The notes: generated by a model from the sequence alone, not told the origin. A stretch of 5,852 nucleotides of DNA from CAYRSS01 sp964426945 (GCA_964426945.1 CAYRSS010000101.1:1-5852), one strand, 5' to 3'; positions 1 to 5,165 are shown, numbered from the stretch's first letter. Numbers and translations: made by a program.

Positions 1-775
1 CCTGCTGCGCATTGAACGCGGCCGCAGCCTGGAACGCGTCCTCCGTGTAAATCATCTGGACTTCGCTGGGCTGCACGCCGCCGGCCACCAGCATATTCAG
101 CGCGAAGTAATGCGAGGGAGAGTTCTGCGCGAGGACCATCTTCTTGCCCCGCAGGTCCGCCACGGTCTTGATCGACTCACGTACCACGATGCCGTCGCCG
201 CCGTTGGACCAGTCGACCTGCTGATAGATGCGCGGCATGACGCGGCTGTCCCGCGGCTTGCCCGTGGCGTCGACGAATCCCTCCATGAAGAGCGGCACCA
301 TGTCGAGCGTCGCCCAGCCGATGTGTACGTCACCCGAAGCGTACGCGTCGCGCATCGCGACCGGATTGTCGATGAGCACCAGCTCAACCTTGAACGGCTT
401 GCCATCCGGAGTACGCCATTCCTTGCCGGCCTTGAAGCCGTCGTTGGCGAGGATGATCGGCCCCCAGCCCGCCCACACGTTCAGTGCGAAGCGGACGGTG
501 TTGTCCTCCATCGGCTTGTACGCCGAAATGCCCTTCACCTCGGGCAGCCGCTCGGCGGGCTGGAAGCGGTACTCCTGCACCGTGGTGACGCTGGCCGTGT
601 CGGGGGCTTCAGGCCCCTCGGCGGGGCTGGGGCCGCCATCGCCGGCGGGCGCTGTGGTGTCAGCCGTGCCGCCCTTGGGGGCGAACAGGTCGCTGCGGAA
701 CACGGCGAACCCCACGAGGGCCACCACCACGGCGACCATCGCGACGTAAAACGTTGCCTTCGGCTGTCCTGCCAT
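1..775 (-). CDS. Membrane-anchored substrate-binding protein, NMT1/SsuA-like (C-terminus beyond left edge)
   Basis: The visible part is 258 residues read from an ATG at 775; the C-terminus lies outside the window. Residues 8-26 form one hydrophobic segment without a clear signal-peptidase site or lipobox, so an uncleaved N-terminal membrane anchor is likely. Residues 33-62 are a Gly/Ala/Pro-rich linker. From about residue 92 the sequence reads as a periplasmic binding fold of the nitrate/sulfonate/thiamine-precursor group: ALNVWAGWGPI (97-107), YASGDVHIGWATLD (145-158, the usual small-ligand pocket strand), and GIVVRESIKTVADLRGKK (195-212), the typical 'I-x-DLkGKk' hinge. The ligand cannot be named. 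A plausible ribosome-binding stretch, AAGGA, lies 8 bases before the ATG. The gene follows the VWA gene after 174 bases with its own promoter-like signals, so it may be expressed partly independently. In some bacteria similar binding domains carry a C-terminal OmpA-like domain, which cannot be seen here. Confident in the fold, not in the substrate. Confidence 0.85.
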   Translation of the reverse strand, partial: MAGQPKATFYVAMVAVVVALVGFAVFRSDLFAPKGGTADTTAPAGDGGPSPAEGPEAPDTASVTTVQEYRFQPAERLPEVKGISAYKPMEDNTVRFALNVWAGWGPIILANDGFKAGKEWRTPDGKPFKVELVLIDNPVAMRDAYASGDVHIGWATLDMVPLFMEGFVDATGKPRDSRVMPRIYQQVDWSNGGDGIVVRESIKTVADLRGKKMVLAQNSPSHYFALNMLVAGGVQPSEVQMIYTEDAFQAAAAFNAQQ

Positions 776-780
776 GAGGG

Positions 781-788
781 CCTTCCTT
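781..788 (-). promoter_or_regulatory. Ribosome-binding site of the substrate-binding protein gene
   Basis: On the minus strand the stretch AAGGAAGG ends 5 bases before the ATG at 775; its AAGGA core is 8 bases away. This supports the chosen start, which also leads directly into the membrane anchor. Confidence 0.6.
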
Positions 789-848
789 TCAGGCGGAGTT
801 TGCGTTCACCCTCTCGAGATCTGATCCGTTTCGGACGCAGCGGCGACC

Positions 849-863
849 CAGGCCGACGGCCTG
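849..863 (-). repeat. GC-rich stem-loop in the leader of the substrate-binding protein gene
   Basis: A perfect 6-bp inverted repeat, CAGGCC / GGCCTG, closes on a 3-base loop. It lies between the predicted promoter and the start codon, so it would be in the mRNA leader. No run of U follows it on either strand, so it does not look like an ordinary intrinsic terminator. Confidence 0.5.
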
Positions 864-886
864 CGGGGCGGCGGCGTTGGATGACC

Positions 887-914
887 ATGATAGGTGGTTG
901 GACTCGCTTCGCAA
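887..914 (-). promoter_or_regulatory. Possible promoter of the substrate-binding protein gene
   Basis: Minus-strand TTGCGA (909-914; four of six bases match TTGACA) is separated by 16 bases from TATCAT (887-892; five of six match TATAAT). The transcript would start near 880 and give a leader of about 105 bases. This would let the binding protein be made independently of the upstream four genes. It is a sequence match only. Confidence 0.4.
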
Positions 915-939
915 TTCGAAACCCGTCGCTTGATTCGAA
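914..939 (-). repeat. Tandem TTCGAAT repeats over the promoter (candidate operator)
   Basis: On the minus strand TTCGAAT occurs at 933-939 and again at 914-920, each containing the palindrome TTCGAA and preceded by CGG(G)T. Both copies are followed by AAGCGA, the second after a 5-base insertion, so the repeat unit is longer than the palindrome. The copies are 19 bases apart. The one at 914-920 touches the predicted -35 box. A regulator-binding role is inferred from position. Confidence 0.4.
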
Positions 940-949
940 CCGGCGGCGG

Positions 950-1747
950 CTACTGCTCGACCATCGCCTCTGCGAAGATGCGTTTCTCGTAGATCTCCGA
1001 GAGACGCGATGACAATTGCGCCCCGTCCGCCGCCCCTACGACGTGCCCGTTGACACTCTCGAGGAACTTGAACTGCGAGGCGTCGATGTCAAATGCCACG
1101 AAGTGCATCTCGACCTCGCCCTCGGTCTGCGCGTGAAGCTGGCGCGCCGTGCGGTCGAGGCGCGGCCCGGAGGTGTTCTCCCCGTCGGTGATGCACACGA
1201 TGTACTTGCGGACGCAGCCCGAGCCGAACAACGCCTTGTAGCCCTCGGTCACTGCCGCCCCGATGGCCGTTCCGCCGGCCGGCCGGCTTGCGGCGGCAAT
1301 GGCCGCCCGTGTCGCGTCCGCATCGAACGGGCCCATCGGCAGGGCTTCCCGCACGCTGCTGCTGAAGGTGAACACGCCCAGGTTGAGCACCCGATCCGGG
1401 TGGCCCGCGGCCCACGCCGCGGTCTCCTCCGTGATCCGCACCAGCGCCTCGGCAGCCAGTTCATGCTTCGGCCGCTCACGGCCGGCGGCGTCTTTGACCG
1501 ACTGCTGCATACTCCCCGACGTGTCGAGCAGAATCACCACGCCGGTGCAGAGGCGCTGGTCTGCCGCGGGCAGGTCGATCAGCCGCTCACGTCGGACGGG
1601 AGTTGAGGGCGCGACCGTGTCCGACCGGCGCGGGGGCGCCGGCTTGTCCTCGCCGCATCCCAGGACCACGAGCAACCCCGCCGTGCCAAGTATGACCGGC
1701 AAGCCACGACGCCCGATCGTTCCCCTTCCGGTTATGCGAGTGTTCAT
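950..1747 (-). CDS. VWA-domain lipoprotein
   Basis: A 265-residue protein with a lipoprotein signal: basic n-region (RR at 13-14), hydrophobic core 16-29, and lipobox V-L-G-C with Cys31 as the lipidated residue. It is therefore probably anchored on the outer side of the inner membrane or in the outer membrane. A proline-rich linker follows, then a von Willebrand A domain from about residue 66 to the end. The metal-ion site looks complete: DTSGS at 75-79, the Thr of GGT at 160, and Asp188 in ITDGEN. An intact site suggests metal-dependent binding of a protein partner. The ATG at 1747 is chosen because it gives the lipoprotein signal and has AGGGGA 5 bases upstream. A longer reading from a TTG at 1831 would overlap the previous gene and bury the signal peptide. 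It follows the 129-aa gene by only 2 bases, so the two are almost certainly co-transcribed and probably translationally coupled. The binding partner is unknown. Confidence 0.9.
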   Translation of the reverse strand: MNTRITGRGTIGRRGLPVILGTAGLLVVLGCGEDKPAPPRRSDTVAPSTPVRRERLIDLPAADQRLCTGVVILLDTSGSMQQSVKDAAGRERPKHELAAEALVRITEETAAWAAGHPDRVLNLGVFTFSSSVREALPMGPFDADATRAAIAAASRPAGGTAIGAAVTEGYKALFGSGCVRKYIVCITDGENTSGPRLDRTARQLHAQTEGEVEMHFVAFDIDASQFKFLESVNGHVVGAADGAQLSSRLSEIYEKRIFAEAMVEQ

Positions 1748-1749
1748 CG

Positions 1750-2139
1750 CTATCCCCTGAACGCTGTCTTCGGCCGCGCCTCGTGCATCGAGTGCAGCAG
1801 CCGCATGATGTCGTACGCCGTCAGTTCGCAAAGCAGCTCGGTCACGCGGGCGTGCGTCGTCGCGTCCAGCATCGCCTCGACCTCGCGCATCACCGCCGCC
1901 AGGCGTTTCTCCTGGGCCGCCAGTTCCTGCTTGTCGACCACGCCATCGGCCACCGCCTCGAGAAAGCTCTTCAGCTCGCGGGCGCGGCGGTCGATCGCCG
2001 GCGTACCATCGGAGCTGAGCCAGCTCTGCTTTCTGCCCCCGGCGGGACGCGCGGCCTTGGCTTTGGCCGCCGGCGCGGGCTTCTTCGCCGCCTTCTTCGC
2101 TGACGCGGCCGACTTCTTCACCTTCTTCGTCTTCGCCAC
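1750..2139 (-). CDS. Hypothetical 129-aa protein with lysine/alanine-rich N-terminal tail
   Basis: I do not recognise the family. The GTG start at 2139 has AAGGAG 6 bases upstream, a strong ribosome-binding site. Residues 1-37 are an almost pure Lys/Ala/Pro/Ser tail with 12 lysines and 2 arginines, resembling the basic tails of histone H1-like or AlgP-like proteins. Such a tail is probably disordered and could bind nucleic acid or acidic lipid. Residues 49-123 look helical, with heptad-like charged stretches (RARELKSFLEAVADG; QEKRLAAVMREVEAML). ADGVVDKQEL at 64-73 loosely recalls the acidic loop of TerB-like or EF-hand proteins but is too little to assign. There is no signal peptide or membrane segment, so it is cytoplasmic. 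It sits between the AAA ATPase and the VWA gene with essentially no spacing, so it is likely a working part of the same system, perhaps an adaptor. That role is inferred from context. Confidence 0.8.
   Translation of the reverse strand: MAKTKKVKKSAASAKKAAKKPAPAAKAKAARPAGGRKQSWLSSDGTPAIDRRARELKSFLEAVADGVVDKQELAAQEKRLAAVMREVEAMLDATTHARVTELLCELTAYDIMRLLHSMHEARPKTAFRG
1753..1758 (-). promoter_or_regulatory. Ribosome-binding site of the VWA gene, inside the previous reading frame
   Basis: AGGGGA on the minus strand ends 5 bases before the ATG at 1747 and lies within the last codons of the 129-aa gene. This fits translational coupling and decides the start of the VWA lipoprotein. Confidence 0.6.
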
Positions 2140-2145
2140 GACGTG

Positions 2146-2151
2146 CTCCTT
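2146..2151 (-). promoter_or_regulatory. Ribosome-binding site AAGGAG overlapping the AAA stop codon
   Basis: The minus strand reads TAAGGAG: the TAA stop of the AAA gene (2152-2150) shares its last bases with AAGGAG, which is 6 bases before the GTG start at 2139. It supports that GTG as the real start and indicates coupled translation. Confidence 0.7.
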
Positions 2152-3916
2152 ATTCTTCGATGAGTCGCCTGATCGACACGAGCCGTTCCTGCAGCATGGT
2201 CCGGCCGTTGGGGTGTTTCACGCGTTCCTGCCACTCGTGGGGCAGGAAGGAAAGTTGAGTACACTCAAGCACGGCGGCGATTTCCTGCAGCTCTTTCTCG
2301 AGCCCCTGCACGGACGGAATGAAGTCGTTCAGGGCCTCGTGCACATCCGCCGCCGAAACCTCTTCGCGGCCCTCCGCCAGCGCTCGCCGCCGCGCGGCCA
2401 GGATGACGCTCTCGATGTCCGCCCCGCTCAGCCGGCGTTCCACCAGTCCCGGCGGAACGGCACCCGCGGCGAGCTTGATCCTGTTCTTGCGGGCCATGAC
2501 CTCCAGCATCTGACCTGCCTCGGCGTCTGACTGGGGGTAGAACAGCGGGATGTGCACCTCGGCACGCCCCTGCCGCTTCAGGTCGATCGGCAGCAGATCC
2601 GGGCGGCAGGTCAGCAGCATCCACACGATTCGCCCCCGGTAGCGCGTGTCGCCCATCTGCGAGGCGATCATCGAGAAGATCCGGCTCGATGTGCCCGAGT
2701 CGCCGTCGGCGCTGCGATCGCCCAGCGCCGCGTCCGCCTCGTCGATCATCACCACCACCGGCCCCAGCGAACGGAGCACGGTCAGAACCTGCTCCAGATT
2801 CCCCTCGGTCTCGCCCACATACTTCGAGCGGAAGTTACGCAGCTTCACACACGGGATGCCCACCGACCCGGCGTAGCACTCGGCCATGAAGGTCTTGCCG
2901 GTGCCCACCGCCCCGCTGATGAGGTAGCCCATTGGCGCGGCGTGCAACGCGCCGCGCAGGAGCAGGTCGGCGTCCTCCCGCAGGCGCTGCTTGGCCGCAT
3001 CCTGCCCGACCACCAGGTCGAGCGTGTGTCCGGGCTCAATGAATTCGAGCAAGCCCTGGCACTGCCGCTCGATCATCGCCTTTTTCAGCACCTTGAGCCG
3101 ATCGCTGTCGAACTGACTCGACCCGCCGCCGGCGCGGGCCTGGGCAAGCACGACGTTGAGGCTCACCAGGCTCAGGCCGTTGGCCGCGGCAGCAAACTGT
3201 GGCACGGACAGCCCGCCGGGCGCTCCAGCGGCGGCCCCTCGGAGACTGTGCGCGATGAACTGCTCGCGCACCGCCAGGTCGGGCATCGGCACGGCGACTG
3301 TCGTCACGTGGGGATTCTGGACGAGCCGGTCGTTGACCTCGGCGAGCTTGTCAGCCACGAGGCAAATCGCCGTATTGACTCGCTTGAAGTACGGGTTCTG
3401 CGCCCAACCCAACAGGCGCACCAGGCTCGTGCCCGCCCCACGCGACATCGCCCCGAGATCGCCCGCCGGCACGAGGTGCTGTGCGTAGCCCAGCAAGACC
3501 GCGATACTCCGCGTCTGCTTCGGGTCGGTTTCGAGCAGGTTGCGCTCCAGCAGGCGGTCGATCGCAAGCAGCGCCGCCTCCGGATCGCGCGGCCAGGCGG
3601 CGGGGTCCCCCCAGCGCGACGAAAGGTACTGCACCATGGATTGAAGCCGCTTCGCGTCGGAGCCGGCGCGCGCCTTCAGCCCCACCCCGAGGTCATACTG
3701 AACCACAACGTCCCACGAGCCGAACACCTCCTCCGCCAGGTACTCGCTGAGGCTGAGGTAGCGGTCAGGGACGCCCGCCGCCGCCGATCCGGCGGGCATC
3801 AGGTCGTGAACGTTGCCGCTGAGCACGAACATGCACGTCGTGCCGGAGAAGTAAGCCTCGGCCAGTGTCCTGGCCCAGGGGGCGAAATGTACGGGGACGG
3901 GGCTGGGTTGCGTCAT
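2150..3916 (-). CDS. AAA+ ATPase with degenerate first AAA-like half and classical AAA module (Vps4/Ycf46-like)
   Basis: 588 residues, cytoplasmic, no membrane segment. Residues 290-540 are a classical AAA module: Walker A GAVGTGKT (335-342), pore loop with SKYVGE (364-369), Walker B VVVMIDEAD (387-395, catalytic Asp392-Glu393), arginine-finger block KRQGR (447-451), and sensor-2 GAD (498-500). The position usually holding sensor-1 Asn (ATNRPD) reads LTCRPD, so it is Cys437. Residues about 10-265 lack a P-loop but keep AAA-like pieces: FVLSGNVHDL (30-39), a Walker B-like strand AVLLGYAQHL (139-148), and a sensor-like strand leading to VPMPDLAVREQF (209-220). This is the layout of Ycf46-type proteins with a dead first domain. 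Such ATPases pull or unfold protein partners through a hexamer pore. The gene starts 45 bases after pspA, so PspA is the obvious candidate substrate. ATG 3916 is chosen (GGAGG 12 bases upstream); a TTG at 3928 directly abuts that GGAGG and is unlikely. The ATPase call is firm, the partner is inferred. Confidence 0.92.
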   Translation of the reverse strand: MTQPSPVPVHFAPWARTLAEAYFSGTTCMFVLSGNVHDLMPAGSAAAGVPDRYLSLSEYLAEEVFGSWDVVVQYDLGVGLKARAGSDAKRLQSMVQYLSSRWGDPAAWPRDPEAALLAIDRLLERNLLETDPKQTRSIAVLLGYAQHLVPAGDLGAMSRGAGTSLVRLLGWAQNPYFKRVNTAICLVADKLAEVNDRLVQNPHVTTVAVPMPDLAVREQFIAHSLRGAAAGAPGGLSVPQFAAAANGLSLVSLNVVLAQARAGGGSSQFDSDRLKVLKKAMIERQCQGLLEFIEPGHTLDLVVGQDAAKQRLREDADLLLRGALHAAPMGYLISGAVGTGKTFMAECYAGSVGIPCVKLRNFRSKYVGETEGNLEQVLTVLRSLGPVVVMIDEADAALGDRSADGDSGTSSRIFSMIASQMGDTRYRGRIVWMLLTCRPDLLPIDLKRQGRAEVHIPLFYPQSDAEAGQMLEVMARKNRIKLAAGAVPPGLVERRLSGADIESVILAARRRALAEGREEVSAADVHEALNDFIPSVQGLEKELQEIAAVLECTQLSFLPHEWQERVKHPNGRTMLQERLVSIRRLIEE

Positions 3917-3961
3917 CCTGGCTGCCAACCTCCGGGAGAGTCGCCGAGGGCTTAGACCGGA

Positions 3962-4714
3962 TCAGCGCTGCGTCTGCTTCGTCTTCGTGGCGGGGCCGAG
4001 CTCCTTCGCCGCCTCGGCCACCTGGGCGGTCTCGGGGGTCACGAGACCCATCCCGATCTCGAACTCGCGGAGGGCTTGGTCGGCCATGGCCGATTCCATC
4101 GCCTGCTCCCGCTGCACGTCGACGAGCCCTTCCGTGGACAGATCGGCGGCCACGCGGACCTTGGCGCGGTTGAGGCTGATCTTGTCCTGGATCACCTGCT
4201 CGATCTGGCCGAAATCGGTCGTCACGTCGAAGTTGAAGTCCTTGGCCAGTCGGGCCATCTCGGCCTCGGCCCGGCTCATTTTCAGCTCGGAGTCATACTT
4301 CTGGATCTTGTCACGGACGGCGGAGAGCTTCTTGCCGGCATGCTTGATCTTGGTGAGGTTGTTGTTGTACGCCTCCTCGTGGAGCCGCAGTTGCTCCTCG
4401 TTCTCCGCCAACTGTCCCTTGGCCTTCTGCAGCTCCAGGGCGAACCGGGCCGCGGTCTCGCGATCACCCGTCTGGAGGTACGCCTTGACCTTGGCTTCCA
4501 GGCTGGCCACGTGACGCTTGTCATTGGCCACCTGCCGGGAGACGCGCTCGACCAGCCCGCGGTACTGCTCCAGTCCCTCGCGCCCGGACTTGAGCTGCTC
4601 GACCGCCTGGTCGTACTCGTACTGCATTTGCGCAATGGGATCCGCGGTCCAGAAGATGTTGGCAATCTTGTTGAGTTGCGCCCGCAGGGACCGCCAGAGC
4701 TTGGCCAGAATCAT
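3962..4714 (-). CDS. pspA: PspA/IM30 (Vipp1) family membrane-remodelling protein
   Basis: 250 residues, almost entirely helical. Residues 1-22 form a basic amphipathic helix of the kind that inserts in membranes. It is followed by the family signature DPIAQMQYEYDQAVEQL (25-41; compare DPxxxLxQxIxEMExxL). A long coiled-coil hairpin follows, with its tip at GDRETAARFALELQ (83-96), the conserved 'G-x-E-x-L-A-R-x-A-L' region, and then further helices to about 221. The tail 222-250 is Thr/Lys-rich. E. coli PspA is about 222 residues, so this one has a modest C-terminal extension, as Vipp1 does. Known members polymerise on the inner leaflet and protect or reshape membrane, and they share ancestry with ESCRT-III. 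The ATG at 4714 has GGTGA 4 bases, and AAAGG 11 bases, upstream. It is the first gene behind a strong promoter. No PspF gene and no sigma54-type site (TGGCAC-N5-TTGC) is visible, so control differs from the E. coli psp operon. The symbol denotes the family, not proven orthology. Confidence 0.93.
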   Translation of the reverse strand: MILAKLWRSLRAQLNKIANIFWTADPIAQMQYEYDQAVEQLKSGREGLEQYRGLVERVSRQVANDKRHVASLEAKVKAYLQTGDRETAARFALELQKAKGQLAENEEQLRLHEEAYNNNLTKIKHAGKKLSAVRDKIQKYDSELKMSRAEAEMARLAKDFNFDVTTDFGQIEQVIQDKISLNRAKVRVAADLSTEGLVDVQREQAMESAMADQALREFEIGMGLVTPETAQVAEAAKELGPATKTKQTQR

Positions 4715-4775
4715 CGAGTCACCGACCTTTCTCAGTTGTTCCGCCGGTCGCAGCCTGTGTCGCCGGCTGCCCGTG

Positions 4776-4806
4776 GACCCGCGCCAGACCGGGCCCCACG
4801 CGGGTC
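4776..4806 (-). repeat. Hairpin at the predicted 5' end of the pspA mRNA
   Basis: GACCCGCG and CGCGGGTC (4776-4783 and 4799-4806) are perfect 8-base complements around a 15-base loop that itself contains GGGCCC. A competing 7-bp pairing, CCAGACC (4784-4790) with GGTCTGG (4803-4809), uses the same right-hand bases, so the two structures exclude each other. The predicted transcription start is near 4806, which would put the stem at the very 5' end of the mRNA. A role in mRNA stability or attenuation is inferred. Confidence 0.5.
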
Positions 4807-4812
4807 TGGGTC

Positions 4813-4841
4813 GCTATATCTGCCGCTGCAGGCAGTGTCAA
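4813..4841 (-). promoter_or_regulatory. Sigma70-like promoter of the pspA operon
   Basis: On the minus strand TTGACA (4836-4841, perfect -35) is followed after exactly 17 bases by TATAGC (4813-4818; four of six match TATAAT). AT-rich AATAA lies directly upstream of the -35. Transcription would start near 4806, giving a leader of about 90 bases before pspA. This is the best promoter match in the window. Confidence 0.65.
4820..4835. promoter_or_regulatory. Inverted repeat inside the pspA promoter spacer (candidate operator)
   Basis: CTGCC (4820-4824) and GGCAG (4831-4835) are inverted around GCTGCA, and CTGCAG (4826-4831) is itself a palindrome. The 16-bp dyad fills all but one base of the 17-base spacer between -35 and -10. 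A protein bound there would directly control RNA polymerase. The operator role is inferred. Confidence 0.4.
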
Positions 4842-4856
4842 TTATTCGCGTGGAGC

Positions 4857-4870
4857 TCGATTGGAATCGA
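4857..4870. repeat. Palindrome TCGATT-GG-AATCGA upstream of the pspA promoter
   Basis: Perfect 6-bp arms around two G bases, 16 to 29 bases upstream of the -35 box and centred near -57 relative to the predicted start. Upstream activators commonly bind in this range, but no regulator gene is visible in the window. Confidence 0.4.
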
Positions 4871-5055
4871 CCGCAGCCGCAGCCGGGGTCCGGCCGATGA
4901 GTAACAGGCGGAGGTGTCCACCAAACTGCCACAGCCCGAAGCAGGCGCCCCGCGGCGCGCACCGGGCCGCCTCCCCGGGAGAGCCCGCATGCCCGCAGGA
5001 AGCTCCGCGGCCCGACGCCGCCCCCACTCGAAGGCCGCCCCCGACGCTGCCCCCG

Positions 5056-5083
5056 TTGCCCAGCCGGATGAACGTGGTAAACT
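5056..5083 (+). promoter_or_regulatory. Possible extended -10 promoter of pckA
   Basis: TTGCCC (5056-5061; four of six) is followed by 16 bases and TAAACT (5078-5083; four of six), preceded by TG at 5075-5076 as in extended -10 promoters. The start would be near 5090, about 75 bases before the GTG at 5166. This site only makes sense if pckA starts at 5166, not at 4989. Confidence 0.35.
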
Positions 5084-5152
5084 GACCCGTTTTGACGGAC
5101 ATTCCATCGCGCCCCCGAATGCGTCCGGGCCGCGGCTGGATGCCTCGCCTTC

Positions 5153-5157
5153 GGGAG
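5153..5157 (+). promoter_or_regulatory. Ribosome-binding site of pckA
   Basis: GGGAG lies 8 bases before the GTG at 5166. It supports that codon as the start, which also gives the usual N-terminal length for the enzyme. Confidence 0.5.
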
Positions 5158-5165
5158 CATCACCG

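Larger units (their letters stand above)
4715..5165. other. Divergent control region between pspA and pckA
   Basis: A 451-base stretch without a supported gene. It contains, from left to right, the pspA leader with a hairpin, the pspA promoter with a dyad in its spacer, a 6-bp palindrome, about 180 bases of very GC-rich sequence without a clear signal, and a promoter-like site facing pckA. An in-frame extension of pckA from 4989 would use part of it. No tRNA, riboswitch or terminator was recognised. Confidence 0.6.

Noticed and set aside
849..863. Stem-loop as an intrinsic terminator of the four-gene operon
   Set aside because: Only 6 bp with no U-run after it on the minus strand, and it lies downstream of the next promoter.
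925..945. GGTTCGAATC on the minus strand, resembling the T-arm of a tRNA
   Set aside because: The flanking bases do not form the 5-bp T stem and there is no acceptor or anticodon arm; more likely part of the TTCGAAT repeat.
110..1012. 300-residue plus-strand open frame
   Set aside because: Opposite the substrate-binding protein and the VWA gene end; Arg/His-rich with no domain signature.
1748..1831. 28-residue upstream extension of the VWA protein from a TTG
   Set aside because: It overlaps the 129-aa gene and would bury the lipoprotein signal; the ATG at 1747 has its own ribosome-binding site.
1805..2530. 241-residue plus-strand frame with a Phe/Ala-rich stretch
   Set aside because: The Phe/Ala run is the complement of the Lys/Ala tail of the 129-aa protein; no independent evidence.
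2552..3955. 467-residue open frame on the plus strand
   Set aside because: Lies opposite the firmly identified AAA gene and is rich in His, Arg, Gln and Pro without any motif; a typical antisense shadow in GC-rich DNA.
4076..4900. 274-residue plus-strand open frame with many leucines
   Set aside because: Reads the complement of the PspA coiled coil, whose charged heptads give Leu/Val-rich antisense; not a real membrane protein.
4715..4900. Sigma54-type promoter upstream of pspA, as in E. coli
   Set aside because: No TGGCAC-N5-TTGC-like pair was found on the minus strand; the TTGACA-N17-TATAGC site explains expression better.
4861..5085. Small plus-strand open frame of 74 codons in the divergent gap
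   Set aside because: Pro/Arg/Ala-rich low-complexity product, no ribosome-binding site, and it overlaps other control signals.
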